A stretch of DNA of 64,000 nucleotides, from positions 248,001-312,000 of the forward strand of contig NZ_CP175698.1 in assembly GCF_046097095.1 (NCBI RefSeq), read 5' to 3'. This document shows positions 30,611 to 39,765 of this stretch, piece after piece. Source of the DNA: Natrinema sp046097095. GTDB lineage: Archaea > Halobacteriota > Halobacteria > Halobacteriales > Natrialbaceae. The position numbers were made by a program, and so were the translations under genes. Numbering within the stretch: the first letter of the stretch is position 1; each line of letters begins with the position of its first letter. The notes beneath the pieces are model-generated. The model was not told where the DNA came from and did not search any database. It saw nothing but the letters and a program-made list of their open reading frames with translations.

Positions 30611-30823
30611 ATGGAACCGCGTGTCGATCCGACGGACGGGCGTGTCCTCGAGCGCAACTACGACTACGCACAGAAGAACGTGCGGCTCCTCTCGATGTGG
30701 TACGGCTGTGAGTTAGAACGGATGCTCGAGTTGCTGGCGGAACACGACATCGAGCTCTCGCGAAACGACGAGCGACAGTTCGGGACCTACTACCGATCGT
30801 TCCGGCGGCGATCGAACTGCTAA
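30611..30823 (+). CDS. Small haloarchaeal protein of unknown function
   Basis: This 70-residue soluble protein reads MEPRVDPTDGRVLERNYDYA and is helical and charged, with a CELERMLELLAEHDIELS segment and a C-terminal FRRRSNC. It has good codon structure and its own short upstream region of 90 bp. I know no function for it. Confidence 0.55.
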   Translation: MEPRVDPTDGRVLERNYDYAQKNVRLLSMWYGCELERMLELLAEHDIELSRNDERQFGTYYRSFRRRSNC

Positions 30824-30924
30824 CGACCGGGATCGGCTACCGAAACGGAACGTCCCGACTTCGGCTGACCCGTCCGTGTTCGAATGGCGTCACAGTTAAC
30901 ACCGTCGCGCCGAAAGGTGCTCGT

Positions 30925-31299
30925 ATGAGCACGGACAGTATGGACGGCGGATCGGCCGACGCACGACCGGAGATTGAGGTGACCGAGGACGCGGCCGAAC
31001 AGGCACTCTCCTTGCTCGAGGGCGAGGGTCTCGACGCGGGGGAAGCCGGTCTCCGCCTGTTCGTCCAGCAGGGCGGCTGTGCCGGCCTCTCCTATGGCAT
31101 GCGATTCGACGATGCGCCGGACGAGGACGACACGATCTACGAACACCACGAGCTGCGCGTGTTCGTCGATCCGGCGAGCCTGAAATACATCGAGGGGAGC
31201 GTCCTCGACTACGAGAACGGGCTGCAGTCCGAAGGGTTCCACGTGGACAACCCGAACGTCGTCAGCGAGTGCGGCTGTGGCGAATCGTTCCGAACGTAA
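30925..31299 (+). CDS. Iron-sulfur cluster carrier of the HesB/IscA/ErpA family
   Basis: The 124-residue protein has the A-type carrier fold and its three cysteines: QQGGCAGLSYGMRFD and, at the C-terminus, SECGCGESF. These residues bind an Fe-S cluster or iron for transfer to apoproteins. An acidic N-terminal tail of about 20 residues is a halophile feature. It is monocistronic. Confidence 0.92.
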   Translation: MSTDSMDGGSADARPEIEVTEDAAEQALSLLEGEGLDAGEAGLRLFVQQGGCAGLSYGMRFDDAPDEDDTIYEHHELRVFVDPASLKYIEGSVLDYENGLQSEGFHVDNPNVVSECGCGESFRT

Positions 31300-31431
31300 C
31301 CACCGTCCGGTCGTCCGGCACCGTCTCGTACCGCGCTTGCGTTCTCCTGCTTTCGCGCCGATAGCGGGGCTATTCGACGGTCCGATCGGAAAAGCGAGAC
31401 GGCCGTGAGAGCCGCGGGCGTCGCGGTCAGC

Positions 31432-31632
31432 TTACTCCTCGAGTTCGAATGCGACGGTGACTTCGGCCTGGTACTCGCGATCCTCGGCGCTGGCGATCTC
31501 GACGCCGAGTTCGTCGACCTCGATCCAGTGGACGTTCTCGAGGGTCGCTTCGGCGCGGTCGATGGCGTCGTCGGCGGCGGCATCGAAGCTCTCGGGGCTG
31601 GTACCGATGAGCGTGATTTTCTTGAAGACCAT
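31432..31632 (-). CDS. Dodecin (flavin-binding dodecamer)
   Basis: The ATG at 31632 gives 66 residues, the normal size. It begins MVFKKITLIGTSPESFDAA and has the conserved flavin-sandwiching tryptophan in NVHWIEVDELGVEI and the glutamine in EYQAEVTVAFELEE. Halobacterial dodecin stores riboflavin or lumichrome as a hollow 12-mer and limits photodamage. An upstream in-frame start would add a non-conserved extension. Confidence 0.93.
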   Translation of the reverse strand: MVFKKITLIGTSPESFDAAADDAIDRAEATLENVHWIEVDELGVEIASAEDREYQAEVTVAFELEE

Positions 31633-31696
31633 GGCCGGATGCACTACGCCACACGGCGACGTAAAACTGGCCGTCGGTTGCACCGACAGCGGCCGG

Positions 31697-32671
31697 CTAT
31701 CCGTCGCGTTCGAGTGCCGCCAGCGATTCGATTCGGTCCACCGTCGGCGGGTGCGTGTCGAAGAGATACCGCTTGAGGCGGTGGAACCGTGTCCTGAGCC
31801 ACCAGTAGGAAGGCTCGATATCGCCCTCGGGTCCGAGCATGATCTTCTCGAGTGCCTTCGGTTCGAGCGGGAGTACCGACAGCGAAGAGACCCCCGACGC
31901 TTCGCGAAGATCGCGAGTCGGCGTGTCGGCGATTTCCCGATCGAGTTGCTCGAGCGCGCTGGCGAGGGCGGCGGGCGAACCGGTCACCGCCGCGGCCGCT
32001 CGATCGGCCGCTCGTTCTCTGGCGCGAGAGAAGCGGGCGGTGAGCGTTCGCCCGACAACCCATACCACGCTCGACAAGATGCCGAGTGGGAGGGTAACGA
32101 TCCCAAGCGGTCCCGGATCGTCCAGCCGTTCGATCCGCGATCGGAGCCCATCAGCGAGGACGACCGGCAGTGAAACGATCGTCACGACCATCGCATCCCG
32201 GTTTTTCACGTGGGCGAGTTCGTGTGCGATCACCGACTCGAGTTCGCGATCGTCGAGCGCGTTGATCGTGCCAAGCGAGAGGATGAGGGAAACCGAATCA
32301 GGGTGGAATCCGACGGCCAGGGCTTCGGGCGCATCGCGCTCCGAGACGGCGATCGTCGGTACGGGCACGTCGAGTTGCGCGGCGACGCGCGTCGTCGTCC
32401 GGTAGAGCTCCGGGGCCGTCTCTCGGTCGACCGGGTGGGCGTCAGCGAGTCGCCCGATCGTCTCGAGCTGTCTGTACTCGAGCCAGCCGATAGCCAGCAG
32501 CGTGACGGCGGTACTCACGATCGCGATCCGGGTGGCGAATCCGATTCCGAAAAGCGAAAGCACGCCGTAGAAGACGGCCCAGACGCCGACGAGTAACATG
32601 GCCGTGACGAACAAGAGTCCGAAGAGGACAGCGACCATTCGTAGCTGAAGCGTGGTCGGTCTGGCGGCCAT
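31697..32671 (-). CDS. M48 family membrane metalloprotease (HtpX-like)
   Basis: The start MAARPTTLQLRMVAVLF at 32671 is preferred by resemblance to haloarchaeal HtpX; ATGs at 32686 and 32695 remain possible. The protein of about 324 residues has two N-terminal membrane helices, the zinc site HELAH (in ESVIAHELAHVKNRDAM), a third and fourth hydrophobic segment, the third ligand region ARERAADRAAA and a C-terminal HPPTVDRIESLAAL that is characteristic of M48. It probably degrades misfolded membrane proteins. Confidence 0.9.
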   Translation of the reverse strand: MAARPTTLQLRMVAVLFGLLFVTAMLLVGVWAVFYGVLSLFGIGFATRIAIVSTAVTLLAIGWLEYRQLETIGRLADAHPVDRETAPELYRTTTRVAAQLDVPVPTIAVSERDAPEALAVGFHPDSVSLILSLGTINALDDRELESVIAHELAHVKNRDAMVVTIVSLPVVLADGLRSRIERLDDPGPLGIVTLPLGILSSVVWVVGRTLTARFSRARERAADRAAAAVTGSPAALASALEQLDREIADTPTRDLREASGVSSLSVLPLEPKALEKIMLGPEGDIEPSYWWLRTRFHRLKRYLFDTHPPTVDRIESLAALERDG

Positions 32672-32748
32672 AGGGGGACCGAACATCTGATACATGAAAT
32701 TTGTTACTGTATTGACCCGACTGGCACTGGTCCGCTGAACGCGGCAAA

Positions 32749-33408
32749 TCAGTCGGCCCGCGACTCGAGGCGTCTGCGGATCGCTCCCGAGACGTCGGTG
32801 AGATAAGCTCCGCCCCATATCGCGACGACGATCGCACCGATGGAATTGAAGATGAAGTCGAGCATCGTATCGCCGAGGCCATACTGCGTGAGGACGGGCC
32901 GCGTTCCCAGCGCCTCGGCCGACAGCGAGATGGCGAACTCGAGGATTTCCCAGAGGACGCCGAAGGCGATGACGAACAGCAGGATAAACACCGAGATGAA
33001 TTTCGGCGGGAGGTGGACCCCCTCGGCGTGTTCATCGAACGCGCGGACGGTGGCGTACCCCACACCGGCGACCAGCGATGCCGACAGCGCGTGGGTCATG
33101 TGGTCCCACCACCAGATATCGGTGTAGAGAGTGCGTGTCGACCCCGGCAGTCCAACGGTACCGAACGCGTGGAGGAAGACGGCGGTGGTGATCCACAGCG
33201 TGAGTCGCGGGTCCATCGGAATCTCGTAGTCGCGCTCGAGGAGCGGGGGAAGCTGGGTGACGGCCAGCGCAACGCCGGTGTTGATCACGATTCCGCCGTT
33301 ACCGCGGTCGACACCGACGAACAGCATGCCGACCAGACCGAGCTCCATGAGATAGGTGAGCTGACGCTGGCGCTGCGGGGAGGCGAGCTGGCTATCGCGA
33401 CCGCGCAT
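32749..33408 (-). CDS. DUF2238/YjdF-type membrane protein
   Basis: The 219-residue protein has six to seven hydrophobic segments and the DUF2238-like region WDHMTHALSASLVAGVGYA, FAFGVLWEILEF and YGLGDTMLDFIFNSIGA with acidic and His residues in the membrane. A Shine-Dalgarno GGAGGTG lies just upstream of the ATG at 33408. It overlaps the next gene, reading the same way, by 17 bp. Function is unknown. Confidence 0.8.
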   Translation of the reverse strand: MRGRDSQLASPQRQRQLTYLMELGLVGMLFVGVDRGNGGIVINTGVALAVTQLPPLLERDYEIPMDPRLTLWITTAVFLHAFGTVGLPGSTRTLYTDIWWWDHMTHALSASLVAGVGYATVRAFDEHAEGVHLPPKFISVFILLFVIAFGVLWEILEFAISLSAEALGTRPVLTQYGLGDTMLDFIFNSIGAIVVAIWGGAYLTDVSGAIRRRLESRAD

Positions 33409-34018
33409 CGTCCACCTCCGCGGTCAGTGTGACCTCCTCGGGCAGCCGCTGGCCGGGCGATGCGAGGCGTCTGAAGTAGAGTTCGAAGATGGTCCCTGCA
33501 CCGATGCCGGCAACGGCGGAGTAGACGAACTCCCACATCACCGCATCGTGGTCGGCCGTGAACGGCACGCCGAGCGTTTTCCACGCGCTCCACCGGAGTA
33601 CCGCCCATAGTCCCGCCGCGGCCATCGTTCCGACGACGACGAGGACGACGGCGAAGCCGGCCGTCATCCGCACGGGCGTGAACGACTGGAGTTCGACGGC
33701 GAGGACGAGCGCGATGGCCGCGACCGACAGGTACGCGGCGAAGTGGCCGGTCAATCGGTCGGCACCGATCGCCATCCCCAGGACCGGGAGCGCGGCCAAT
33801 AGCAGCACCTCCCAGGGAAGCATCGCCTGCGGCGAGCGGAAGGTGACCGGCGGAAGCACCGCCAACGCCACGAGCGTCGTCGCGAACGTCGCCCACAGAA
33901 CGCCGCCCGTTAGCAGTTCGACGAGGCCGATCATGCCGATCGCGGTGGTCAGCACCCACGCGACCACCGCGTTAGTGCGGCCGTCGGTAATCAGCCCCTC
34001 GAGCGTAGTCTCTGACAC
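33392..34018 (-). CDS. Six-helix membrane protein of unknown function
   Basis: The GTG at 34018 gives 208 residues with six or more hydrophobic helices, from VLTTAIGMIGLVELLTGG to VYSAVAGIGAGTIFELYFRRL. It overlaps and is probably cotranscribed with the DUF2238 gene, so the two are likely to act together. I recognise no family. Confidence 0.72.
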   Translation of the reverse strand: MSETTLEGLITDGRTNAVVAWVLTTAIGMIGLVELLTGGVLWATFATTLVALAVLPPVTFRSPQAMLPWEVLLLAALPVLGMAIGADRLTGHFAAYLSVAAIALVLAVELQSFTPVRMTAGFAVVLVVVGTMAAAGLWAVLRWSAWKTLGVPFTADHDAVMWEFVYSAVAGIGAGTIFELYFRRLASPGQRLPEEVTLTAEVDDARSR

Positions 34019-34119
34019 AGTGGTTCGTACTAACTGTTCTCACAAAAACGTATGTCGTCGCTGGTTGAAACGTCGCTGCGATGGCCCACGATGGCCCTCG
34101 ATGTCCCCGTCGAGGCCGT

Positions 34120-35103
34120 TTACGTGGGAACGACGAGCAGTAGGTAGATGGCCGCGTACGCGGCGAGTGCGACCGTCACCGCGGTCACGGCCGTCACCGC
34201 AGCCTCGAGAACCGCGTCGGCCGACGGCGTCGCGTACCAGAGACGGCCGAACCCCGACGATGGCGCGCCGCGAACGGCCCCGCAGACGAGCCCGACGCCG
34301 AGGATGGAGAAGACGAAGTGGTAGGAGACCTCGAGCGTCGGCGGCGTCACGGCGAGCGCGGCGATCCCGTAGGCCGCACCGACGGCGGCCCGCCGGTCGA
34401 CGGAGCCGAGGATCGATCGATCGGTGAGTCGGCAGATCGCCACGAGCGCGAACGCGATGGCGGCGAGTTCGATCGCGAACGCGCCGAGCAAGTGCAGCGT
34501 CGGATCCGGGTGGAGGACAATGCGCGACTCGAGGACCGGCGGGCCGATGGGAAAGAGCAGATCGGGTGGTGAGCCGGTGACGAGGTCGCCCCACGGGTGC
34601 GACCAGAGACCCCAGAGCGCCGCGATGCCGACCGTCGACGCTGGGAGGGTCGTCCACTTGGCAGTCACGCGTGCGACGGCGACGCCGCTGCCGACGAACA
34701 ACACCGTGACGAGCGCAGCCAGCGACCCACCGGCGACGAACGCGACGACCACGAGCGCTGCAAGGAGTCCGCCGGCGAGTCCTCGAGCGAGCTGTGCACG
34801 CTCGTTACGGGCGCGGACGGCCGCCAGTCCGAACGCCGGCGCTGCGACCGCGCCGACGACCAGCGAGTGCGTGACCGAACGGTGGACGGCGCGGCTCGCG
34901 TTCCAGAACGCCGTCGGTGCGCCGACCGATCCGCTCGCGGCGTCCGCGAGACCGACAACGGCGTACGCCACGTCGATATCAGGAATCGCGGCGAACAGGC
35001 CCGCGATGACGCCGACGAGGAGCGCCCGATGGGCGTTCCAGCCGCGTCGCTCGGCGACCAGCGCCGCGACGGCGAACGCGAAGAGGGCGTGACCGATGAA
35101 CAC
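34120..35103 (-). CDS. DUF457/YdjM-type membrane metal-dependent hydrolase-like protein
   Basis: The GTG at 35103 starts a 327-residue protein opening MFIGHALFAFAVAALVAERRG. The family motifs are AAIPDIDVAYAVVG, the HRSVTHSLVVG segment with two histidines and WSHPWGDLVTG, all near predicted membrane faces; about eight helices follow. It is a longer relative of the protein encoded at 25890. The substrate is unknown. Confidence 0.85.
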   Translation of the reverse strand: MFIGHALFAFAVAALVAERRGWNAHRALLVGVIAGLFAAIPDIDVAYAVVGLADAASGSVGAPTAFWNASRAVHRSVTHSLVVGAVAAPAFGLAAVRARNERAQLARGLAGGLLAALVVVAFVAGGSLAALVTVLFVGSGVAVARVTAKWTTLPASTVGIAALWGLWSHPWGDLVTGSPPDLLFPIGPPVLESRIVLHPDPTLHLLGAFAIELAAIAFALVAICRLTDRSILGSVDRRAAVGAAYGIAALAVTPPTLEVSYHFVFSILGVGLVCGAVRGAPSSGFGRLWYATPSADAVLEAAVTAVTAVTVALAAYAAIYLLLVVPT

Positions 35104-35286
35104 GACAGGTCGAGTACGAGAGTCGGCGTCTTAAGCTACTCGCAGGTGTGTGAGCAGGTAGCAACGACCACCACTAGTCCCACAGCCGTCGTTCGAATCC
35201 GAGACGATCGGCCGCCGAGCCCGATGGGCCGTGGGTGGTTCGCCGCTGTCGGTACATCTTTGCGGGTGGCAAGTGAGCACACGCCC

Positions 35287-36498
35287 ATGGCTCAGGAACC
35301 GCCGACCGAGACGGCTCGAGCGCCGGACGTTGGCGAACTCACACCGCCGGATCGAACGCTGATGGGACCGGGACCGAGCGACGTGAACCCGCGCGTCCTC
35401 CGGGCGATGAGTACGCCCCTCGTCGGCCACCTCGATCCGTCGTTCATCGAGATCATGGACGACGTCCAAGAACTGTTGCGGTACACGTTCCGGACGGACA
35501 ACCAGTGGACCATCCCGGTCTCGGGGACCGGTTCCGCCGCGATGGAGGCCGCGATCGGCAACGTCGTCGAGCCCGGTGACACGATGCTCGTCCCGACGAA
35601 CGGCTACTTCGGCGGCCGGATGGCCTCGATGGCGGAACGTGCAGGCGGCGAGGTCGTCGAAGTCGACGCACCGTGGGGCGAGCCCCTCGAGCCCGATGAT
35701 GTCGCGGACGCGCTGGCCGAACACGATCCCGACGTCTTCGGGTTCGTTCACGCCGAGACGAGCACCGGCGTCCGACAGCCCGACGTGCCCGAACTCACCG
35801 CCGCGGCCCACGACCACGACGCGCTCGTGATCGCCGACAGCGTCACCTCGCTGGGCGGCGTCGAACTCCGCGTCGACGAGTGGGACATCGACGTCGCGTA
35901 CTCGGGGCCGCAGAAGTGTCTCTCCTGTCCACCGGGTGCGAGCCCGCTGACGCTTTCGGACGAGGCCATGGACAAGGTCCTCTCGCGCGAAGCAGAACCG
36001 CGCTCGTGGTACCTCGATCTCTCCCTGCTCGAGGGCTACTGGGGCGACGACCGCTCGTACCACCACACCGCGCCGATCACGAACGTCTATGCGCTCCGGG
36101 AGGCCCTGCGCCTGGTCGCCGAGGAGGGCATCGAAGAACGGTGGGACCGCCACGAGCGGCTGGCCGGCGCGCTGAAAGCCGGCGTCGAGGCGATGGGCCT
36201 CGAGATGAACGCCCCTGATGAGTACTGGCTGCCGAGTCTGAACGCCGTCCGCGTCCCCGACGGGATCGACGACGGCGAGGTCTGTGACGCCCTGATCGAG
36301 CAATACGACCTCGAGATCGCCGGCGGCCTCGGCGATCTGGCCGGCGAGATCTTCCGGATCGGCTGCATGGGTCACTCCGCGCGACCCGAGAACGTGATCT
36401 ACGTCGTGACGGCGCTGGGCGACGTCCTCGAGTCGATGGGTGCGGCCGTCGATCCCGGCGCGGGCGTGACTGCGACGCGCAACGCGCTCGAAAAATAA
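35287..36498 (+). CDS. Class V aminotransferase (alanine-glyoxylate/serine-pyruvate type)
   Basis: This 403-residue PLP enzyme is marked by LMGPGPSDVNPRVLRAMSTPLVGHLDP at the N-terminus, VSGTGSAAMEAAIGN, the PLP-carboxylate Asp in LVIADSVTSLGG, the Schiff-base lysine in AYSGPQKCLSCPPG and HHTAPITNVYALREAL. Substrate choice among alanine, serine, glyoxylate and pyruvate is not decided by sequence. The ATG at 35287 is the first that keeps the N-terminus typical; the longer open frame upstream is a shadow of the convergent membrane-protein gene. Confidence 0.92.
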   Translation: MAQEPPTETARAPDVGELTPPDRTLMGPGPSDVNPRVLRAMSTPLVGHLDPSFIEIMDDVQELLRYTFRTDNQWTIPVSGTGSAAMEAAIGNVVEPGDTMLVPTNGYFGGRMASMAERAGGEVVEVDAPWGEPLEPDDVADALAEHDPDVFGFVHAETSTGVRQPDVPELTAAAHDHDALVIADSVTSLGGVELRVDEWDIDVAYSGPQKCLSCPPGASPLTLSDEAMDKVLSREAEPRSWYLDLSLLEGYWGDDRSYHHTAPITNVYALREALRLVAEEGIEERWDRHERLAGALKAGVEAMGLEMNAPDEYWLPSLNAVRVPDGIDDGEVCDALIEQYDLEIAGGLGDLAGEIFRIGCMGHSARPENVIYVVTALGDVLESMGAAVDPGAGVTATRNALEK

Positions 36499-36523
36499 CC
36501 CGATACCGCTTTTTGCCACTCCG

Positions 36524-36847
36524 TTACGCCGTTGCTCGCGGTCCTGGAGGTGCTCGCTCGACCTGATAGTCTTCCCCGTCGACGACGATGATCGCCCACT
36601 CGTAGTTTGGCTCGGCGTTCTCGAGTCGGCGCTCGAGTTCGTCCGCGTCGTCGGGTTCAGCAACGAAGCAGTGGAACTGACCCGACGACGGTGACGGAAG
36701 CTCGCCCGTCTCGAGTACGGTGTTCACGTGGACGACTTTCCACGCCCGCTCGGCGCGAAACTCGGGGCCGTTGCCTTCGACGGTGTACCCCAACTCTGCG
36801 AAGATCGACCTGGCCTGCTCGACGAGTCGCATGTTAACAGGACCCAT
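36524..36847 (-). CDS. Conserved haloarchaeal protein (DUF7116-like)
   Basis: The 107-residue soluble protein has an N-terminal VEQARSIFAELGYTVEGNGPEFRAERAWKVVHV and a core PDDADELERRLENAEPNYEWAIIVVDGEDY, a pattern I recall for a haloarchaeal-only family. It is convergent with the aminotransferase gene, 26 bp away. Function is unknown. Confidence 0.65.
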   Translation of the reverse strand: MGPVNMRLVEQARSIFAELGYTVEGNGPEFRAERAWKVVHVNTVLETGELPSPSSGQFHCFVAEPDDADELERRLENAEPNYEWAIIVVDGEDYQVERAPPGPRATA

Positions 36848-37047
36848 TCACTACCACCTATGTCGGCATCCACCATAAACGTTAGTACGTACCCAGAAAA
36901 AGCGGCCACGGCCCGCTAGTCCGTGACTGATTCCATGACTCGGTGTAGCCGCGTCCTACCGAGAGAACGTTTCGATCGGTAAACCGCTATTACCCGTTTG
37001 TAGCCTCCGCTAGCCGTCTTATCGCGTGCCGGCCGATCCAACACGGC

Positions 37048-37293
37048 TCACTCGTGGGCGGCGTCCCACTCGGTCGGCTTGCGAAAGTTCCCACACCGGT
37101 TGCACTTGATCCGGCCCATCGCGTCCATTGCGTTATCGAGGCTCTCACAGTTCGTACAGAACCAGCCGTACCGTCGCTCTCGGTCGGGCGATTCGTAGGA
37201 GACCAGAAACGGTCCCTTCGATCCCGTGTCGCCGTCCGTCTCCGAAATGTAGACGGTGTCGCCGTCGTCGGTCGACCAGGTTTGCATGTCCAT
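37048..37293 (-). CDS. Small zinc-ribbon protein (DUF5816-like)
   Basis: The ATG at 37293 gives 81 residues; 37287 is another possible start. Two Cys pairs, WFCTNCESLDN and IKCNRCGNFRKPTEWD, make a probable zinc ribbon, preceded by a short strand-rich part with ETDGDTGSKGPFLVSYES. It is likely to bind zinc and possibly nucleic acid. The family seems restricted to haloarchaea. Confidence 0.72.
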   Translation of the reverse strand: MDMQTWSTDDGDTVYISETDGDTGSKGPFLVSYESPDRERRYGWFCTNCESLDNAMDAMGRIKCNRCGNFRKPTEWDAAHE

Positions 37294-37465
37294 CCCTACC
37301 GGTGCTCGCGGTAAATGACTGTCTTTCCGCGTCGGTTTCGCCGCCGCGAGCGACCGATCGACCGTCGGCGGCACCGAGGGCCGTCGGCACCTGTATGAGA
37401 TAGGTTCGCAATGAGGACTGTCCGTACTGAAAGGTTTACCCGGGCGGAAATCGTTCGGTCGTCTA

Positions 37466-37876
37466 ATGTCGCTGGTCGTGGTTCCCGTTCGTTATCCGTT
37501 GTCAAAACACTCGAGACGAACGCTCGAGCAGGCGATCGAGGTCGCCCGCGAGCGGGACGCGTCGCTGACCGTCTTGCACGTCGACCTCTATCAAAACGGG
37601 AAGAAAGTGACCCGAATCGATCTGAAAAACGCCGTCGAGCGCGCGTTCGGACCGCTCGAGAGCGCCCGGTACGTCGTCCGAACGGGGTTTCTGGTCGAGG
37701 AGTCGATCCTGGACGAAGTCGCCGCAGAGGGAGCCGACGCGGTCGTCATCGGAAGCAAACAGGCGAGTCGGCTTCGACGAATCTTCCAGCGGTTTACCGA
37801 CAATCCGGACATCGACCGCTACCTGCGGAGCCACCTCGACTGCGAGGTCATCACCGTCGAAGGCGCACAGGTGTAG
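37466..37876 (+). CDS. Universal stress protein (UspA family)
   Basis: The 136-residue protein begins MSLVVVPVRYPLSKHSRRTL and has the UspA beta-alpha-beta core, with ASLTVLHVDLY, then GADAVVIGSKQASRLRRIF and DCEVITVEG. The ATP motif is altered (GSKQASRLRR), so nucleotide binding is doubtful. It is convergent with a second Usp gene. Confidence 0.82.
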   Translation: MSLVVVPVRYPLSKHSRRTLEQAIEVARERDASLTVLHVDLYQNGKKVTRIDLKNAVERAFGPLESARYVVRTGFLVEESILDEVAAEGADAVVIGSKQASRLRRIFQRFTDNPDIDRYLRSHLDCEVITVEGAQV

Positions 37877-37956
37877 TCTGACGGACCGACGCATGAGAAC
37901 GGACCGCTCGACCAGCGGCGCTGATCGGTCCCGACGGTCACCGGTACTGGGCGTCG

Positions 37957-38400
37957 TTACTCGGCCTCGCCCGCGTTGCGGACGACAAGTACGGGGATCG
38001 AAGCATTGTCTACCACCCGTTCCGAGACGCTGCCCAGCGACGTCACCTTCTCTCGCGGACTCTTGCCTCGCGTCCCGATAACGATCAGGTCGATCCCCTG
38101 CTCGTCCGCGTACTCGAGGATCGTCTTGGCCGGTGTCCCCGTCTGCACCTCACCGACGGTCTCGAGGCCGTCGGCCGTCGCTCGCTCTTCGACGTCGGCG
38201 ACCGCCTGCTGGCCTTCGTCTCGGAGCGATCGCTCGAGGTCGGTGCTGGTCCCCTCGCCGGCAGCGGCGGTGACGCGGCTGTCGACGACGTACAGCGTGT
38301 GGACCGTCGCGTCGTCGTTCGCGGCGATCGGCAGCCCGTGGGCGAGGGTCTCGGAGATCGTGTCGCTTCCGTCGGTGGGAATGAGGATGTCGTCGTACAT
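37957..38400 (-). CDS. Universal stress protein (UspA family)
   Basis: The ATG at 38400 gives 147 residues starting MYDDILIPTDGSDTISETLAHG. The ATP-type motif is intact: DLIVIGTRGKSPREKV followed by LGSVSERVVDNASIPVLVV. It therefore looks like a nucleotide-binding Usp. It lies between another Usp gene and the MscS gene. Confidence 0.9.
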   Translation of the reverse strand: MYDDILIPTDGSDTISETLAHGLPIAANDDATVHTLYVVDSRVTAAAGEGTSTDLERSLRDEGQQAVADVEERATADGLETVGEVQTGTPAKTILEYADEQGIDLIVIGTRGKSPREKVTSLGSVSERVVDNASIPVLVVRNAGEAE

Positions 38401-38541
38401 CTGTCGACTGAGTTTCGAATTAGACCGGGGCTGGTATAAATCACCCTGCTGATCCGGCCGACGAGAACGGAACGAGTACTCACCGTACAACGGTCTGCAA
38501 GCGAGTCGTCTGTGAGCCGCGTAGCCGACCGACGCGAGTCG

Positions 38542-39627
38542 TCACTGATCCGCCGGATCGGCGGGACTTTCGCCCGGCTCGCTCGGTTCCGCGGGATCGG
38601 ACGGGTCGGCAGCGGCGTCCGCGGTCGTCCGTTCGAAGCCGGAATCGTCGACGGCCAGTCGCGCGACGCCACTGGTCTCGTCGAAGACGTGGTGGTGGTG
38701 TGGGTAGGCGAACTCCACGTCGAGGTCCGCGAAGCGCTCGCCGATCGCTCGCTGGACCGCCGATCGGACGACGGCCTGCTTGTATGGGTGTTTCATCCAG
38801 AAGTAGAGATCGAGGATGATACCGTGATCGCCGTACTCCCGGATGATGCAGTTCGGTGCCGCGGCGTATCGGGCGCTGCCAATTCGGATGTCCGGGCCGC
38901 CGGAAATGACGTCGTCGACGCCTCGAGCGGCCCGTTCTGCGGCCTGGCAAGCCGCCTCAAGATCGCACTCGTAGGTGATCCCGAAGCCGACCGAGATGCG
39001 CGTGCGCTCGTCCTCCGCGGAGTAATTGATGACGTCGCGCGCGTGAATCTCGGAGTTCGGGATGACGATAAAGGAGTTCTGGAGGGTGAAGATCTTGGTG
39101 TAGCGGATCGTGATGTCCTCGACGAAGCCGCGGTGGCCGGCGTCGGTAACTTCGATCATATCGCCGATCTCGTAGGGACGGTCGGCGAGCACGTAGAGAC
39201 CGTTGATCAGGCTACCGACCAGCGGTGCGAGGACGATCGCGATCACGGCCGAGATGACGGTCACCGACAGGAGGATCTGGGTGTCACCGACGCCGACGAT
39301 GCCGGCGGCGACGGTGGCCGCCCAGAGGAGCACGGTGAGCCTGACACCGCGTAGCACGGTCCGGGTGACGCTCGGCCGCTCGATCCGACGTGCCACCGCC
39401 CGCCCGACGAGCCGGACGACGAGTTGCGAGAGGTACCAGCCGGCGGCGAGGACGATGAGCGCGAGCGCAGCTTTGACCACGTCGAGCGGTACGTTTCCGG
39501 GGAATCTCTGCTGAATCCACTCGGCCGCAGTGCGCTCGAGCAGTACATCTCTGGAGGGCATGTCCTGAATCCACTCGGCCGCAACGCGCTGAGTAGCGCT
39601 CTTGTCGGCCTGCGAGACCCCGCGCAT
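38542..39627 (-). CDS. Mechanosensitive channel of the MscS family
   Basis: The ATG at 39627 gives 361 residues; a later ATG at 39561 is possible. Three membrane helices are followed by the MscS pore and beta domain: VIAIVLAPLVGSLINGLYVLADRPYEIGDMIEV, FVEDITIRYTKIFTLQNSFIVIPNSE and DVINYS. The C-terminus after about residue 310 is Pro/Ser/Asp-rich and disordered. At the N-terminus a short unit, AAEWIQ, occurs twice with matching DNA (TGAATCCACTCGGCCGCA on the plus strand near 39512 and 39570). Confidence 0.93.
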   Translation of the reverse strand: MRGVSQADKSATQRVAAEWIQDMPSRDVLLERTAAEWIQQRFPGNVPLDVVKAALALIVLAAGWYLSQLVVRLVGRAVARRIERPSVTRTVLRGVRLTVLLWAATVAAGIVGVGDTQILLSVTVISAVIAIVLAPLVGSLINGLYVLADRPYEIGDMIEVTDAGHRGFVEDITIRYTKIFTLQNSFIVIPNSEIHARDVINYSAEDERTRISVGFGITYECDLEAACQAAERAARGVDDVISGGPDIRIGSARYAAAPNCIIREYGDHGIILDLYFWMKHPYKQAVVRSAVQRAIGERFADLDVEFAYPHHHHVFDETSGVARLAVDDSGFERTTADAAADPSDPAEPSEPGESPADPADQ

Positions 39628-39727
39628 GCCAACACACTCCGGCCCACTGTGGTTAAGCGTTCTGACCCCCGCTCCGTGGAGCGACCGGCTACTAACCCGA
39701 TTTCGAAAATGCGTGCTACTCGATGTA

Positions 39728-39741
39728 TAATAAATCATTTA
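39728..39741. promoter_or_regulatory. Candidate TrmB operator over the trmB promoter
   Basis: TAATAAAT (39728-39735) overlaps a perfect odd palindrome, TAAATcATTTA (39731-39741), immediately after the TATA sequence and 25-35 bp before the trmB start. The 8-mer TAATAAAT recurs, inverted, in the promoter of the binding-protein gene (41072-41079). The role is inferred. Confidence 0.4.
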
Positions 39742-39765
39742 GTCGCTGGGATCGTAGGGCAGTGT

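Noticed and set aside
35190..35240. GTTCGAATC as the T-arm of a tRNA
   Set aside because: No acceptor or anticodon stem can be formed around it.
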